Virus record (IMG/VR): IMGVR_UViG_3300025086_000197
Span: 1-26,514 of that record
DNA from: a virus
Reading direction: 5' to 3' (one strand)
Length of the DNA: 26,514 bases
The position numbers were made by a program, and so were the translations under genes. Shown here one piece after another: positions 11,319-19,476 of this stretch (position 1 is the first letter of the stretch; every line of letters starts with the position of its first letter). A model generated the notes under the pieces. That model worked only from the letters and a program-made list of their open reading frames with translations, had not been told where the DNA came from and did no database searches.

Positions 11319-12164
11319 ATGGAAGAAAACAACCAAGAGATCCAAGAGCAGGATCAAACAACTGAGGCTCTTCTCGAGCCTACACCTTATAGAAATAAAT
11401 ACAAAAAAGATTTAGATAAGGAAGAAACAGACGATACAGCTACCGTTTCAAAGGACACATCTGATGAAGATGCGACTCCCGATGGAGAACGCCCTGTAGA
11501 TGCTGAAGAGAAAGTGTTTAAGAAACGATATGACGATCTTAAACGACATTACGATTCTACTTTAGTAAAACACAAAGAACAAGTAAATTCACTTGAGTCT
11601 CAACTAAAAGAGAATGTTGACAAAATAAACTTACCTAAAACTAAAGATGAGGTAAATGCATGGAAAGAAAAGTATCCTGACGTTTATGATATTATCGAAA
11701 CTATTGCATATACCAAAGCTGAAGAGAAAGCTAAGAAAGTTGAAGCCGATCTTAAAAACTTAGAGACTGAGCAAATAGCAGTCAAACAAGAGAAAGCAGA
11801 AGTTGAATTAGCTAGACTACATCCTGATTATCAAGAACTCAGAAAAAATGAAGACTTTCATAAATGGGTTGATGAGCAAGATGATGTCATTAAAGGTTGG
11901 TTATACAGTAACGCAACTAATGCTAAATTAGCAGCTAGAGCAATAGACTTATATAAATCAGATAAGAATATTACAAAGCAAAAAGCTAGTTCTAAATTAG
12001 AAGCATCAAAGTCAGTAACCTCTACTAGTAAAAAAGATGTAGACGCAAGTGTAAAGAAAGTTTGGAAGGTTAGTGATATTAGCAAATTAAAACCTGCTCA
12101 ATTTGAAAAATTTGAGAAGGAAATAGATCTTGCTAGAAAAGAAGGTAGAATTGTCAATGGTTAA
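11319..12164 (+). CDS. Capsid assembly scaffolding protein
   Basis: The 281-residue protein is acidic and disordered at the N-terminus (residues 1-65, rich in Gln, Glu, Asp and Thr), then a long coiled coil (about 68-100, KRYDDLKRHYDSTLVKHKEQ; and about 130-170, EEKAKKVEADLKNLETEQIA). It ends with a small helical domain, KVWKVSDISKLKPAQFEKFE then KEIDLARKEGRIV. Such an arrangement, directly before the major capsid gene, is typical of podovirus-type scaffolds whose C-terminal helices bind the capsid protein and which leave as the head matures. The DISKLxPAQFEKxEKEIDxAxxEGRIV ending is one I remember from marine-phage scaffolds. A strong AGGAG site precedes it. Confidence 0.85.
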   Translation: MEENNQEIQEQDQTTEALLEPTPYRNKYKKDLDKEETDDTATVSKDTSDEDATPDGERPVDAEEKVFKKRYDDLKRHYDSTLVKHKEQVNSLESQLKENVDKINLPKTKDEVNAWKEKYPDVYDIIETIAYTKAEEKAKKVEADLKNLETEQIAVKQEKAEVELARLHPDYQELRKNEDFHKWVDEQDDVIKGWLYSNATNAKLAARAIDLYKSDKNITKQKASSKLEASKSVTSTSKKDVDASVKKVWKVSDISKLKPAQFEKFEKEIDLARKEGRIVNG

Positions 12165-12191
12165 TCTTTAACAATCTAATAGGAGGATATT

Positions 12192-13091
12192 ATGGCAATA
12201 TCAAAAGCGGCAGGTTACGATAACCTACCTTCAGGTAATTTTTTACCTATTATCTATAGCCAAAAAGTCCAGAAGTTCTTTAGAACCGCATCAGTCGTAG
12301 AAGACATTACTAATACTGACTATGCAGGTGAGATTGAAGCCTTTGGAGATACTGTTAACATTATTAAAGAGCCAACAATTAGCGTAAGTTCATACACAAG
12401 AGGTGGACAGATCAACATCCAAAATTTGGCTGATGATCAGCTACAGCTTACTGTAGATCAAGCTAATGCGTTTGCATTTAAAGTTGACGATATCGAAGAA
12501 AGACAATCCCATGTGAACTTCGAAGCTTTGGCGACATCTTCTGGAGCATATGCTCTAAAAGATTCTTACGATGAAAATGTTATAGCAGCAATGGTATCAG
12601 GTGCTGGAACAACTATCGGTTCAGATGGTTCAGGTACAGATACTGGTTTTGGTTCATCCGAAACAGATCCGTTGGAAATCATGGCGAATGCGTCCAAGAG
12701 ATTACACGGAAATGATGTGCCTTTTGAAAACAGATGGTTTCTAGCAAGCCCTGAGTTCTATGAGGCATTAGCAAGTTCATCATCAAAACTACTAGACGCA
12801 TCTGTCACTGGAGACGCAGCATCACCTCTACGAAATGGTAGAGTAATGGATGGCATCATTCAGGGCTTCAGATGTTACATGACTAATAACTTTGCAGCTT
12901 CTTCAACATCAAATTACTTTAAAGTATTATTTGGTCACATGTCTTCAACTGCTACTGCTAATGCAATTGCAAAAACAGAAGTAGTAAGAGACCCTGACTC
13001 ATTTGCTGATATAGTAAGAGGCTTGCATGTGTTTGGCAGAAAGGTACTTCGTTCAGAAGCACTTATGGTTAGACATTTATTAATTGATTAA
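12192..13091 (+). CDS. Major capsid protein
   Basis: At 299 residues this fits a compact HK97-fold capsid protein. It has an N-arm (SGNFLPIIYSQKVQKFFRTA, residues 14-33), a segment with conserved-looking GEIEAFGDTVNIIKEPTISV (46-65), a spine-helix-like region (VDQANAFAFKVDDIEERQSH, 88-107), and a C-terminal strand region (FADIVRGLHVFGRKVLRSEA then LMVRHLLID). The VRGLHVxGRKVLRxEAL element is common to podovirus-like marine capsids as I remember them. It has a perfect AGGAGG site (12181-12186), as expected for the most abundant virion protein. It follows the scaffold and precedes a likely decoration protein and a strong terminator. No fused protease or scaffold domain is seen. Confidence 0.9.
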   Translation: MAISKAAGYDNLPSGNFLPIIYSQKVQKFFRTASVVEDITNTDYAGEIEAFGDTVNIIKEPTISVSSYTRGGQINIQNLADDQLQLTVDQANAFAFKVDDIEERQSHVNFEALATSSGAYALKDSYDENVIAAMVSGAGTTIGSDGSGTDTGFGSSETDPLEIMANASKRLHGNDVPFENRWFLASPEFYEALASSSSKLLDASVTGDAASPLRNGRVMDGIIQGFRCYMTNNFAASSTSNYFKVLFGHMSSTATANAIAKTEVVRDPDSFADIVRGLHVFGRKVLRSEALMVRHLLID

Positions 13092-13105
13092 TAGGAGGAA
13101 ATACA

Positions 13106-13543
13106 ATGGCAACTCATAGTAAAGTTACGGGTAGTACTGCAGGACATCCTTCTACTAGAAGGAAGCCTTATTGGGTAGAAAATACAGTTGATTTTTCACT
13201 GTTTGACCCTGCGGCTAACGACATAGTACAAATGTTAAATGTACCTGCTGAGACTTTAGTTATCAATGCAGGAATCGAAGTGCTAACTGCTTCTTCGTCT
13301 GGTGTTACACTAGATTTAGGAGATGCAGGCGATGTAGATAAATATGTAGACGGATTAGACTCTACATCTACAGGAAATGGTGCTATCGTAATCAATGCAT
13401 CAAACATTGGTCATGTCTATGACTCTGCTGATACTATTGATGTAAAAGTGCTTGGAGCACAAGATACAGCTGGTAAAGTCAGAGTATGGGCATTAATGTG
13501 TGATATTAGCGGTTCAGACGAAACTGCTTCTAACTCATCATAA
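13106..13543 (+). CDS. Probable head decoration or fibre-like virion protein
   Basis: The 145-residue protein has a perfect AGGAGG site (13093-13098). After a short basic N-terminus (STRRKPYWVENTVDFSLFDP, residues 17-36) the chain is a series of beta-like strands: DIVQMLNVPAETLVINAGIE, VLTASSSGVTLDLGDAGDVD, GAIVINASNIGHVYDSADTI, and VKVLGAQDTAGKVRVWALMC. This all-beta pattern fits a small jelly-roll-type head protein. Placement after the capsid gene with an equal-strength ribosome site suggests comparable abundance, as for decoration proteins. The terminator follows after 11 bases. Confidence 0.7.
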   Translation: MATHSKVTGSTAGHPSTRRKPYWVENTVDFSLFDPAANDIVQMLNVPAETLVINAGIEVLTASSSGVTLDLGDAGDVDKYVDGLDSTSTGNGAIVINASNIGHVYDSADTIDVKVLGAQDTAGKVRVWALMCDISGSDETASNSS

Positions 13544-13554
13544 TAATATATAAT

Positions 13555-13582
13555 AAGGGGGGGAGTTATACTCCCCCTTTTT
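13555..13582 (+). terminator. Strong intrinsic terminator after the head genes
   Basis: GGGGGAG (13559-13565) pairs perfectly with CTCCCCC (13571-13577) around a TTATA loop and is followed by TTTTT (13578-13582). Extra A-T and G-T pairs extend the stem to 13555. This is a textbook Rho-independent terminator. It lies 11 bases after the decoration protein gene and 44 bases before the tail adaptor, so it probably lowers expression of the tail genes relative to the head genes. No convincing promoter is visible between it and 13627. Confidence 0.93.
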
Positions 13583-13585
13583 AAC

Positions 13586-13627
13586 ATGAAAGAAAATAAA
13601 TTGGAGGCAATAGTATTTATTAAATAA
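13586..13627 (+). CDS. 13-codon leader ORF coupled to the adaptor gene
   Basis: The frame reads MKENKLEAIVFIK and ends TAATG, sharing an A with the adaptor start. A GGAGG (13603-13607) lies inside it, about 19 bases before the adaptor ATG and so too distant for ideal use. Translation of this short frame could bring ribosomes to the adaptor start. It has no good site of its own and may be chance. Confidence 0.3.
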   Translation: MKENKLEAIVFIK

Positions 13628-14751
13628 TGGCAACATATTTAACATTAGCGAATAGAGTTTTAAATGATTTGAATGAAGTAGAACTTACTTCTGCAAATTT
13701 TTCTAATAGTAGAGGTGTTCAAACATCAGTTAAAAACTTTGTTAACAGAGCGTTGCATGATATTTATAATGAAGTAGAAGAACTTCCTAGCCTACATAAA
13801 GAAACTTTTCAAGACACAAATGCAGGACAAAGAGAATACGAACTACCTACTGCAGATTCTCCACAATCAGGAGATTTGCAATGGCGTAAAATAGACTGGG
13901 ATACATTTTATTTAAAACCAAAAGAATTAATTACTAATGGTGAGTTCACATCTAATATAAGTAATTGGACTACAATAGCAGGAGCAGGTAGTGCAGCTTA
14001 TAATAGTGGTGGTAATGGTAGATTAAGATTAAATGACTTTGCAGCTCATCAGTCATTCAGTACTAGAGTTAATACAGAGTATAGATTACAAATAAGAGTA
14101 TTTGATTCTAATAGTACAGGACAAGCTTTGAAAGTACAAGCGGGCACTGCAGCAGAGGGAACACAAAATCTAAATACAACATTAACTGTAACAGATTTTG
14201 GTGAAGGTGAGGTATTAGATACAACCTTTACAGCAACTGCACAAACTACTTTTATAACTCTAAATAACCCTAGCACAGCTACTAATATGGATGTAGACTA
14301 TGTAAGAGTTTCTAGAAACATAAGTCCCAAAAGATTAAGATATATATCTTATGATGATTATATTAGACAATATTCAGAAAGGGATAAAACAAATTTAAGT
14401 TCAACACAAGGAGAACCTGATTATATTTATAAAACTCAAAGTGGTAAATTAGGCATATCTCCTGTGCCTGATAGAAGTGATTACTCTATAGTATATGAAT
14501 ATTTTAAAGAGCATACTGAATTATCTGCTCATGGTGATATTCCTGATTTAGATGATAGGCATGCTGATTTAATTGTAACAAGAGCAAGATACTATGCATA
14601 TCAATTAAGATCTGATCCTGATCATGCTATGATAGCACAAAAAGAATTTAAAGATGGTATGAAAAGATTAAGATCTGATTTGGTTACAAGACAAGAATAT
14701 ATGCGTGATGAAAGAGTCAATTTAAGATATTATGGCAAAGGCTTAATGTAA
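13627..14751 (+). CDS. Head-to-tail adaptor (tail tubular A-like) with inserted beta domain
   Basis: The 374-residue protein is likely the ring joining portal and tail. Residues 1-98 (YLTLANRVLNDLNEVELTSA, VKNFVNRALHDIYNEVEELP, REYELP) and 231-374 (PKRLRYISYDDYIRQYSERD, PDYIYKTQSGKLGISPVPDR, YSIVYEYFKEHTEL, and a helical C-terminus) give the pattern of T7 gp11-like adaptors. Between them, residues 100-229 are a separate beta-sandwich-like domain (ELITNGEFTSNISNWTTIAG through NPSTATNMDVDYVRV). It starts with the LITNGEF...NWT opening and ends with the DVDYVRV strand typical of carbohydrate-binding jelly-roll (CBM4/9-like) modules. An adaptor with such an insertion is unusual. The nozzle-like gene follows with a TAATG overlap. 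Confidence 0.8.
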   Translation: MATYLTLANRVLNDLNEVELTSANFSNSRGVQTSVKNFVNRALHDIYNEVEELPSLHKETFQDTNAGQREYELPTADSPQSGDLQWRKIDWDTFYLKPKELITNGEFTSNISNWTTIAGAGSAAYNSGGNGRLRLNDFAAHQSFSTRVNTEYRLQIRVFDSNSTGQALKVQAGTAAEGTQNLNTTLTVTDFGEGEVLDTTFTATAQTTFITLNNPSTATNMDVDYVRVSRNISPKRLRYISYDDYIRQYSERDKTNLSSTQGEPDYIYKTQSGKLGISPVPDRSDYSIVYEYFKEHTELSAHGDIPDLDDRHADLIVTRARYYAYQLRSDPDHAMIAQKEFKDGMKRLRSDLVTRQEYMRDERVNLRYYGKGLM

Positions 14752-16301
14752 TGCCAAATACATCTCAGATTGCACCTACAGTTGTAAGTTGTTTTGGAGG
14801 TTTAGTTTTAAATAAAGATGTATTCTCTATGAGACCTGGAGAAGCACTTTCTTTACAAAATATGGAGCCTGACATTGCAGGTGGATATAAAAAGATATCA
14901 GGAACTGCAAAATTTAATAGTAACATAGTACCTCAAGTATCTAGTTCTGGAGAAAGATTAAATATGGTAGCTATATTCAATGATCTCGTTGTAGCTGCTA
15001 GGGGTGGTGCAATATATACTGCAGGCACTTCAGGTAGTTGGACATCAAGAGCAACAGGTAAAGGCACTACAAATACTTATGATTTTGATAAATTTAATTT
15101 TGATGGCACTGAAAAAATAATAATTGCTACAGGAGAATCTGCAGCTTTTACTTTAAACACATCGTACTCAGAAGATGTAATAAACGCTACAGGTGGAGGT
15201 AGTGCTCCAACTAATCCTAAGTTTGTAAAATCTTTTGCTAATCATATGTTTTATGGGGGGATGTCTAATGCTACATCTACTATTCAATTTTCAGGTCCTT
15301 TTACAGAAGATGATTTTGATACAGGCGGGGGTAGTATTGTTGTAGGTGCTACAATAACAGGATTAAAAGTTTTCCGTGATAATTTATTTATATTTTGTGA
15401 AGATAGTATATACAAACTTGTTGGAACAAGTTCAAGTGATTTTGCACTTGCAGAGGTTGCAAAAGATGTTGGTACTATATCTCATCATTCTATTCAAGAA
15501 CTTGGTGGAGATTTGTTATTTTTATCTAAAGATGGTTTTAGAACTATTGCAGGTACAGAAAGAATTGGTGACGTTGAATTGGGCACAGTATCTAAACAGA
15601 TACAAAAACGTATAAGTGATATAGGTTATGATAATGTTACAGCGGTTGTCATAGCAGACAAATCTCAATATAGATTATTTTACCCACCCACAACTGCCGT
15701 AGAAACAACTTGTAAAGGTATAATCGCAGTTTTAAAAGCAAATCCTGAAACAGGAACATTAGGATTTGAGTATGCGGATTTAAAAGGTATTAAACCTGCA
15801 TGTTGTGATTCAGATTTAATAAGCAATTTAGAAACAACAATCTATGGAGGCTATGATGGATTTGTTTACAACATGGAATCAGGTAATGTATTTACATATT
15901 CATCTTCAACATCAAATATATCAGCATTTTATAGATCTCCAGATTTAGCTTTAGGAGATCCTGGCATAAGAAAAAACGTACAAAGAATATTATTAAACTA
16001 TGAAGCTAGTGATACTATAGATACAAGTAATCAAACATTCCAATTAAGATACAATTTTGAAGATACAAGCACACCTCAACCTCCTGCTTATGCGTTAAGA
16101 GAAGGTGGAGGTCAAAACTTCTACGGAAGTGGAACTTATGGAACATCCATATATGCAGCAGAATCAGGTATACCTTTAGCCAGGCACTCAGTTGAAGGGT
16201 CAGGATTTGTTGTAGCATTAAAATTAAATGATGCAAGTAGTAAAACACCCATATCATTAAAAGGATATGAATTAGAATATGTCAACGGAGGAAGGAGATA
16301 A
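14751..16301 (+). CDS. Tail nozzle-like beta protein (tail tubular B or P22 gp10-like)
   Basis: The 516-residue protein is almost entirely beta, with short repeated strand pairs typical of a propeller: NMVAIFNDLVVAARGGAIYT, FDGTEKIIIATGESAAFTLN, FANHMFYGGMSNATSTIQFS, ITGLKVFRDNLFIFCEDSIY, and LGGDLLFLSKDGFRTIAGTE. The motif KLVGTSSSDFALAEVAKDVG followed by a GxLLFLSxDGFR-type strand is common in podovirus nozzle proteins, as I recall. Length and position right after the adaptor also fit a tail-nozzle component extending the DNA channel. It would be assembled as a hexamer. The fibre gene starts adjacent to its stop. Confidence 0.75.
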   Translation: MPNTSQIAPTVVSCFGGLVLNKDVFSMRPGEALSLQNMEPDIAGGYKKISGTAKFNSNIVPQVSSSGERLNMVAIFNDLVVAARGGAIYTAGTSGSWTSRATGKGTTNTYDFDKFNFDGTEKIIIATGESAAFTLNTSYSEDVINATGGGSAPTNPKFVKSFANHMFYGGMSNATSTIQFSGPFTEDDFDTGGGSIVVGATITGLKVFRDNLFIFCEDSIYKLVGTSSSDFALAEVAKDVGTISHHSIQELGGDLLFLSKDGFRTIAGTERIGDVELGTVSKQIQKRISDIGYDNVTAVVIADKSQYRLFYPPTTAVETTCKGIIAVLKANPETGTLGFEYADLKGIKPACCDSDLISNLETTIYGGYDGFVYNMESGNVFTYSSSTSNISAFYRSPDLALGDPGIRKNVQRILLNYEASDTIDTSNQTFQLRYNFEDTSTPQPPAYALREGGGQNFYGSGTYGTSIYAAESGIPLARHSVEGSGFVVALKLNDASSKTPISLKGYELEYVNGGRR

Positions 16302-18809
16302 ATGGGAGCAACATACACAAGACAAAGTAGTGGGTCTATTGTAGATGGTTCTACTATTGAAGCTGCTCATTTTAATAATGAGTTTGATCAGCTATTAGCT
16401 GCGTTTGCTTCTAGTAGTGGACATACACACGATGGGACTGCAGGAGAAGGCGGCCCAATAACAAAATTATTAGGCACATCAATTACTGTTGGTGATGGAT
16501 CATCAGGTACAGATATAACTCTTACCTTTGATGGTGAAACTAATGATGGTGCACTAAAATGGATGGAAGATGAGGATTACTTTGAGTTCTCAGATGATAT
16601 ACTTGTAGCTAGCACAGAAAAATTACAATTTAGAGATACAGCAATATATATAAATTCATCTACAGATGGTCAATTAGATTTAGTAGCAGATACAGAAATA
16701 CAGATAGCTGCAACAACAATAGATATAAATGGTAATGCAGACATATCAGGTAATTTAGGAATAGGCGGTAATCTAACAGTTACAGGCACTACAACATTTA
16801 ATGGTGGTACTTTAACTCTTGGGGATGCCGATACAGATAATATTGTATTTGGTGGAGAAGTAGATTCAGATATTATTCCTGATGATGATGACACACATGA
16901 TTTAGGCAGTTCATCTAAAAAATGGAAAGATTTATATATTGATGGTGTTGCATACTTAGATGCTATAAACTTTAATGGAACATTAATTACATCTACAGCA
17001 GCTGAGTTAAACTTACTAGATGGCGTTACAGCAACAACATCAGAATTAAATATCTTAGATGGTGTAACTTCTACAGCATCAGAATTAAATTTAGTAGACG
17101 GTATTACAGCAGGAACAGTATCTGCATCAAAAGCAGTTATTGTAGATTCTAATAAAGATTTAACAGGTCTTAGAAATTTAACAATATCAGGTGACTTAAC
17201 AGTATCAGGTGATGATATTACTATGGGTACAAATACTGCAGGCAATCTTTTAATAGCAGACGGAACAAACTTTAATTCTGTAGCTGTAGGTTCTTTATCA
17301 GAAATATCTACAGTAGCTAATGATGATGTGTTCTTAGCAGTAGATACTTCAGGTGGTGGTCTTAAAAAAGTTACCAGAAGTGCTGTTGTAGCAGGATTAG
17401 CTACATCAAGTGCTATATCAAATGTAGCAGAAGATTCTACTCCACAACTAGGTGGCAACTTAGACTTAAATGGTAATGATATTGTTACCACATCAAATGC
17501 AGATTTAGAATTAGCACCAAATGGTACAGGTCATGTTACTATTAGAGGTAATACTAATCAAGGTACTATTCAGTTTAATTGTGAAAATAATTCTCATGGA
17601 CAGCAAGTAAAAGCTGCACCTCACTCAGAAAGTGCTAGTAATGTTTTAACACTACCTAGTACTGGTGGTGATTCTAGATTAGTTTCAGCAGCTTCTACAG
17701 CTACTTTAACAAACAAAACTTTAACATCACCTAAAATAAATGAAGATGTAGCAGTAACTTCAACAGCTACAGAAATAAATTTATTAGATGGTGTGACTGC
17801 AACAACTGCAGAACTTAACATATTAGATGGAGTAACTACAACTGCTGCTGAAATTAATTTAATTGATGGCGGTACTGCAAGAGGCACTACAGCAGTAGCA
17901 AGTGGAGATGGTATATTAATTAATGATGGTGGTACAATGCGTATGACCAATGTAGATACTGTTTCAACTTATTTTGCAGGGCATAATGTAGGTGGTTCAA
18001 ATATTGTAACAACAGGAGCATTAAACTCTGGTTCTATAACTTCAGGTTTTGGAAGTATAGATACTGGCTCATCAACAATAACAACTACAGGATTAATTAG
18101 TGGTGGTTCATTAGATATTGATAATGTTTTAATTAATGGTACAACTATAGGGCATACAGATGACACCGATTTAATAACTGTAGCAGATGGTTTAGTGACA
18201 GTAGCAGGTGAAGTTCAAATGACAACCTTAGATATAGGGGGTACAAATGTTACATCTACTGCAGCAGAACTGAATATTCTTGATGGTGTTACTTCTACTG
18301 CGGCAGAACTTAATATTTTAGATGGCGTTACATCTACTACAGCAGAACTCAATATACTCGATGGTGTAACTGCAACAGCAGCAGAACTTAATTTTTCAGA
18401 CTTAGCTACATTAGGTACAACCGCAGCATCAAAAGTTTATACAGCAGATGCTAATGGATTAACAAAAATATCTGGAGCGGCACTTTATACAGAAGATACA
18501 TTAACAGATGGCTCAACTGTTGCTTGGGATGTTATTGCATCTCCAGTAGCTAAACTAACAATGGCAGGTAATAGAACTTTATCTGCTCCAAGTGGTACTA
18601 CACCTGCAGCAGGACAGTTTATATCTTTATTATTAATACAAGATGGTACAGGCTCAAGAACAATTACATTTAATGCAGTCTATGAATTTACAGGTGACGA
18701 AGCACCCACATTAACAACAACAGCTAACAAAGGGGACTTATTTGTATTTAGATATAATGGTTCCAAATGGTTAGAAGTTGGTAGAAATTTAAATTTAACT
18801 TTATCATAG
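16302..18809 (+). CDS. Tail fibre with LLDGVT peptide repeats
   Basis: The 835-residue fibre would contact host surfaces. The N-terminus (MGATYTRQSSGSIVDGSTIE then AAHFNNEFDQLLAAF) resembles tail-attachment segments of podovirus fibres. A DLGSSSKKWKDLYIDG element (about residues 200-215) is a common fibre motif. Ten copies of a 12-13-residue repeat of the TAAELNILDGVT type occur in three clusters: about residues 231-270 (16995-17111), 485-524 (17758-17873) and 650-697 (18251-18393). The C-terminal 90 residues (TMAGNRTLSAPSGTTPAAGQ, FISLLLIQDGTGSRTITFNA, then FVFRYNGSKWLEVG) form a beta domain commonly found at fibre ends. Repeats of identical peptide use different synonymous codons. No enzymatic domain is visible. 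Confidence 0.9.
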   Translation: MGATYTRQSSGSIVDGSTIEAAHFNNEFDQLLAAFASSSGHTHDGTAGEGGPITKLLGTSITVGDGSSGTDITLTFDGETNDGALKWMEDEDYFEFSDDILVASTEKLQFRDTAIYINSSTDGQLDLVADTEIQIAATTIDINGNADISGNLGIGGNLTVTGTTTFNGGTLTLGDADTDNIVFGGEVDSDIIPDDDDTHDLGSSSKKWKDLYIDGVAYLDAINFNGTLITSTAAELNLLDGVTATTSELNILDGVTSTASELNLVDGITAGTVSASKAVIVDSNKDLTGLRNLTISGDLTVSGDDITMGTNTAGNLLIADGTNFNSVAVGSLSEISTVANDDVFLAVDTSGGGLKKVTRSAVVAGLATSSAISNVAEDSTPQLGGNLDLNGNDIVTTSNADLELAPNGTGHVTIRGNTNQGTIQFNCENNSHGQQVKAAPHSESASNVLTLPSTGGDSRLVSAASTATLTNKTLTSPKINEDVAVTSTATEINLLDGVTATTAELNILDGVTTTAAEINLIDGGTARGTTAVASGDGILINDGGTMRMTNVDTVSTYFAGHNVGGSNIVTTGALNSGSITSGFGSIDTGSSTITTTGLISGGSLDIDNVLINGTTIGHTDDTDLITVADGLVTVAGEVQMTTLDIGGTNVTSTAAELNILDGVTSTAAELNILDGVTSTTAELNILDGVTATAAELNFSDLATLGTTAASKVYTADANGLTKISGAALYTEDTLTDGSTVAWDVIASPVAKLTMAGNRTLSAPSGTTPAAGQFISLLLIQDGTGSRTITFNAVYEFTGDEAPTLTTTANKGDLFVFRYNGSKWLEVGRNLNLTLS

Positions 18810-18816
18810 GAGTAAT

Positions 18817-19476
18817 ATGTTTGCACAAGTAGAATCAGGAAGTATAACAAGTTTTCCAAAAGGAAATAAAGGAATACAAATAGGGGATAATTTATATCCA
18901 AGAAGTATTTATACATTATGGACAGAATCAGAAAGAAATGCTATTGGTATCTATACTGTAGAAATAGACAGCACTAATAGAAAAGATGAAGAGTTTTATA
19001 TTAATACAAATATTACTTATGCATTTGGTAGTGATAAAGTAACAGGTAGTTATGGAACAGCAACTGCAAAGCAATTGAATGATACTCTATATACTCAAGC
19101 AGAAGTAGACGCAGATACTTACGAAGCACCTCATCCACAGGCAGGAGAAAGAATTTCTGGTAAAACTTGGGTAGCTAATGATGTAAAACAATCAGGTTTA
19201 AAATCTATGTACAAAAATAAATTTAATGAAGAAGCTGCAGGACTATTAGCTAAGACAGATTGGTATGTTATTAAAGCTGCAGATGTCGGTAGCTATTCTG
19301 TACCTAGTAGTATTACAACATACCGAGCAGGAGTAAGAACAAAAGTCAATGCTATGGAAACATCTATAGATGGATGTGCCGATGTAGAAGCATTAATCAC
19401 TTTACTAACCTACACTACAGATAGTGAAGGAGTTACATCAAGACCATTAGGTGAGTTTCCAGACGAGGTAGTATAG
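18817..19476 (+). CDS. Fibre-associated or tail-assembly protein
   Basis: The 219-residue protein starts after an AGGAG site following the fibre. Its N-terminal part (MFAQVESGSITSFPKGNKGI, IGDNLYPRSIYTLWTESERN) resembles small tail proteins with a WxxxERxxIG element. The C-terminal part (LLAKTDWYVIKAADVGSYSV, PSSITTYRAGVRTKVNAMET) resembles the TDWxVIRxxExGxxVPxxxxxYRxxxR ending of phage tail-assembly or DUF4376-like proteins, in which the segment near the C-terminus is helical. I infer a role in fibre assembly or as a fibre-tip component. Function is not proven by any motif. Confidence 0.65.
   Translation: MFAQVESGSITSFPKGNKGIQIGDNLYPRSIYTLWTESERNAIGIYTVEIDSTNRKDEEFYINTNITYAFGSDKVTGSYGTATAKQLNDTLYTQAEVDADTYEAPHPQAGERISGKTWVANDVKQSGLKSMYKNKFNEEAAGLLAKTDWYVIKAADVGSYSVPSSITTYRAGVRTKVNAMETSIDGCADVEALITLLTYTTDSEGVTSRPLGEFPDEVV

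Noticed and set aside
11252-11365. Programmed -1 frameshift extending the protein upstream of the scaffold
   Set aside because: The -1 frame is open, but no slippery heptamer lies near the TAG, and a good ribosome site and start for the scaffold lie within the region.
13526-13554. TATAAT at 13549-13554 as a promoter for the tail genes
   Set aside because: There is no acceptable -35 sequence about 17 bases upstream, and the start point would fall inside the terminator hairpin.
16670-17491. 273-codon minus-strand frame in the fibre gene
   Set aside because: It results from codon bias in the repeated fibre sequence; the product is a Ser/Pro/Val-rich shadow with no start signal.
16995-18393. 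Fibre repeats as a CRISPR-like array
   Set aside because: They are in-frame protein repeats with diverged nucleotide sequence and no unique spacers.
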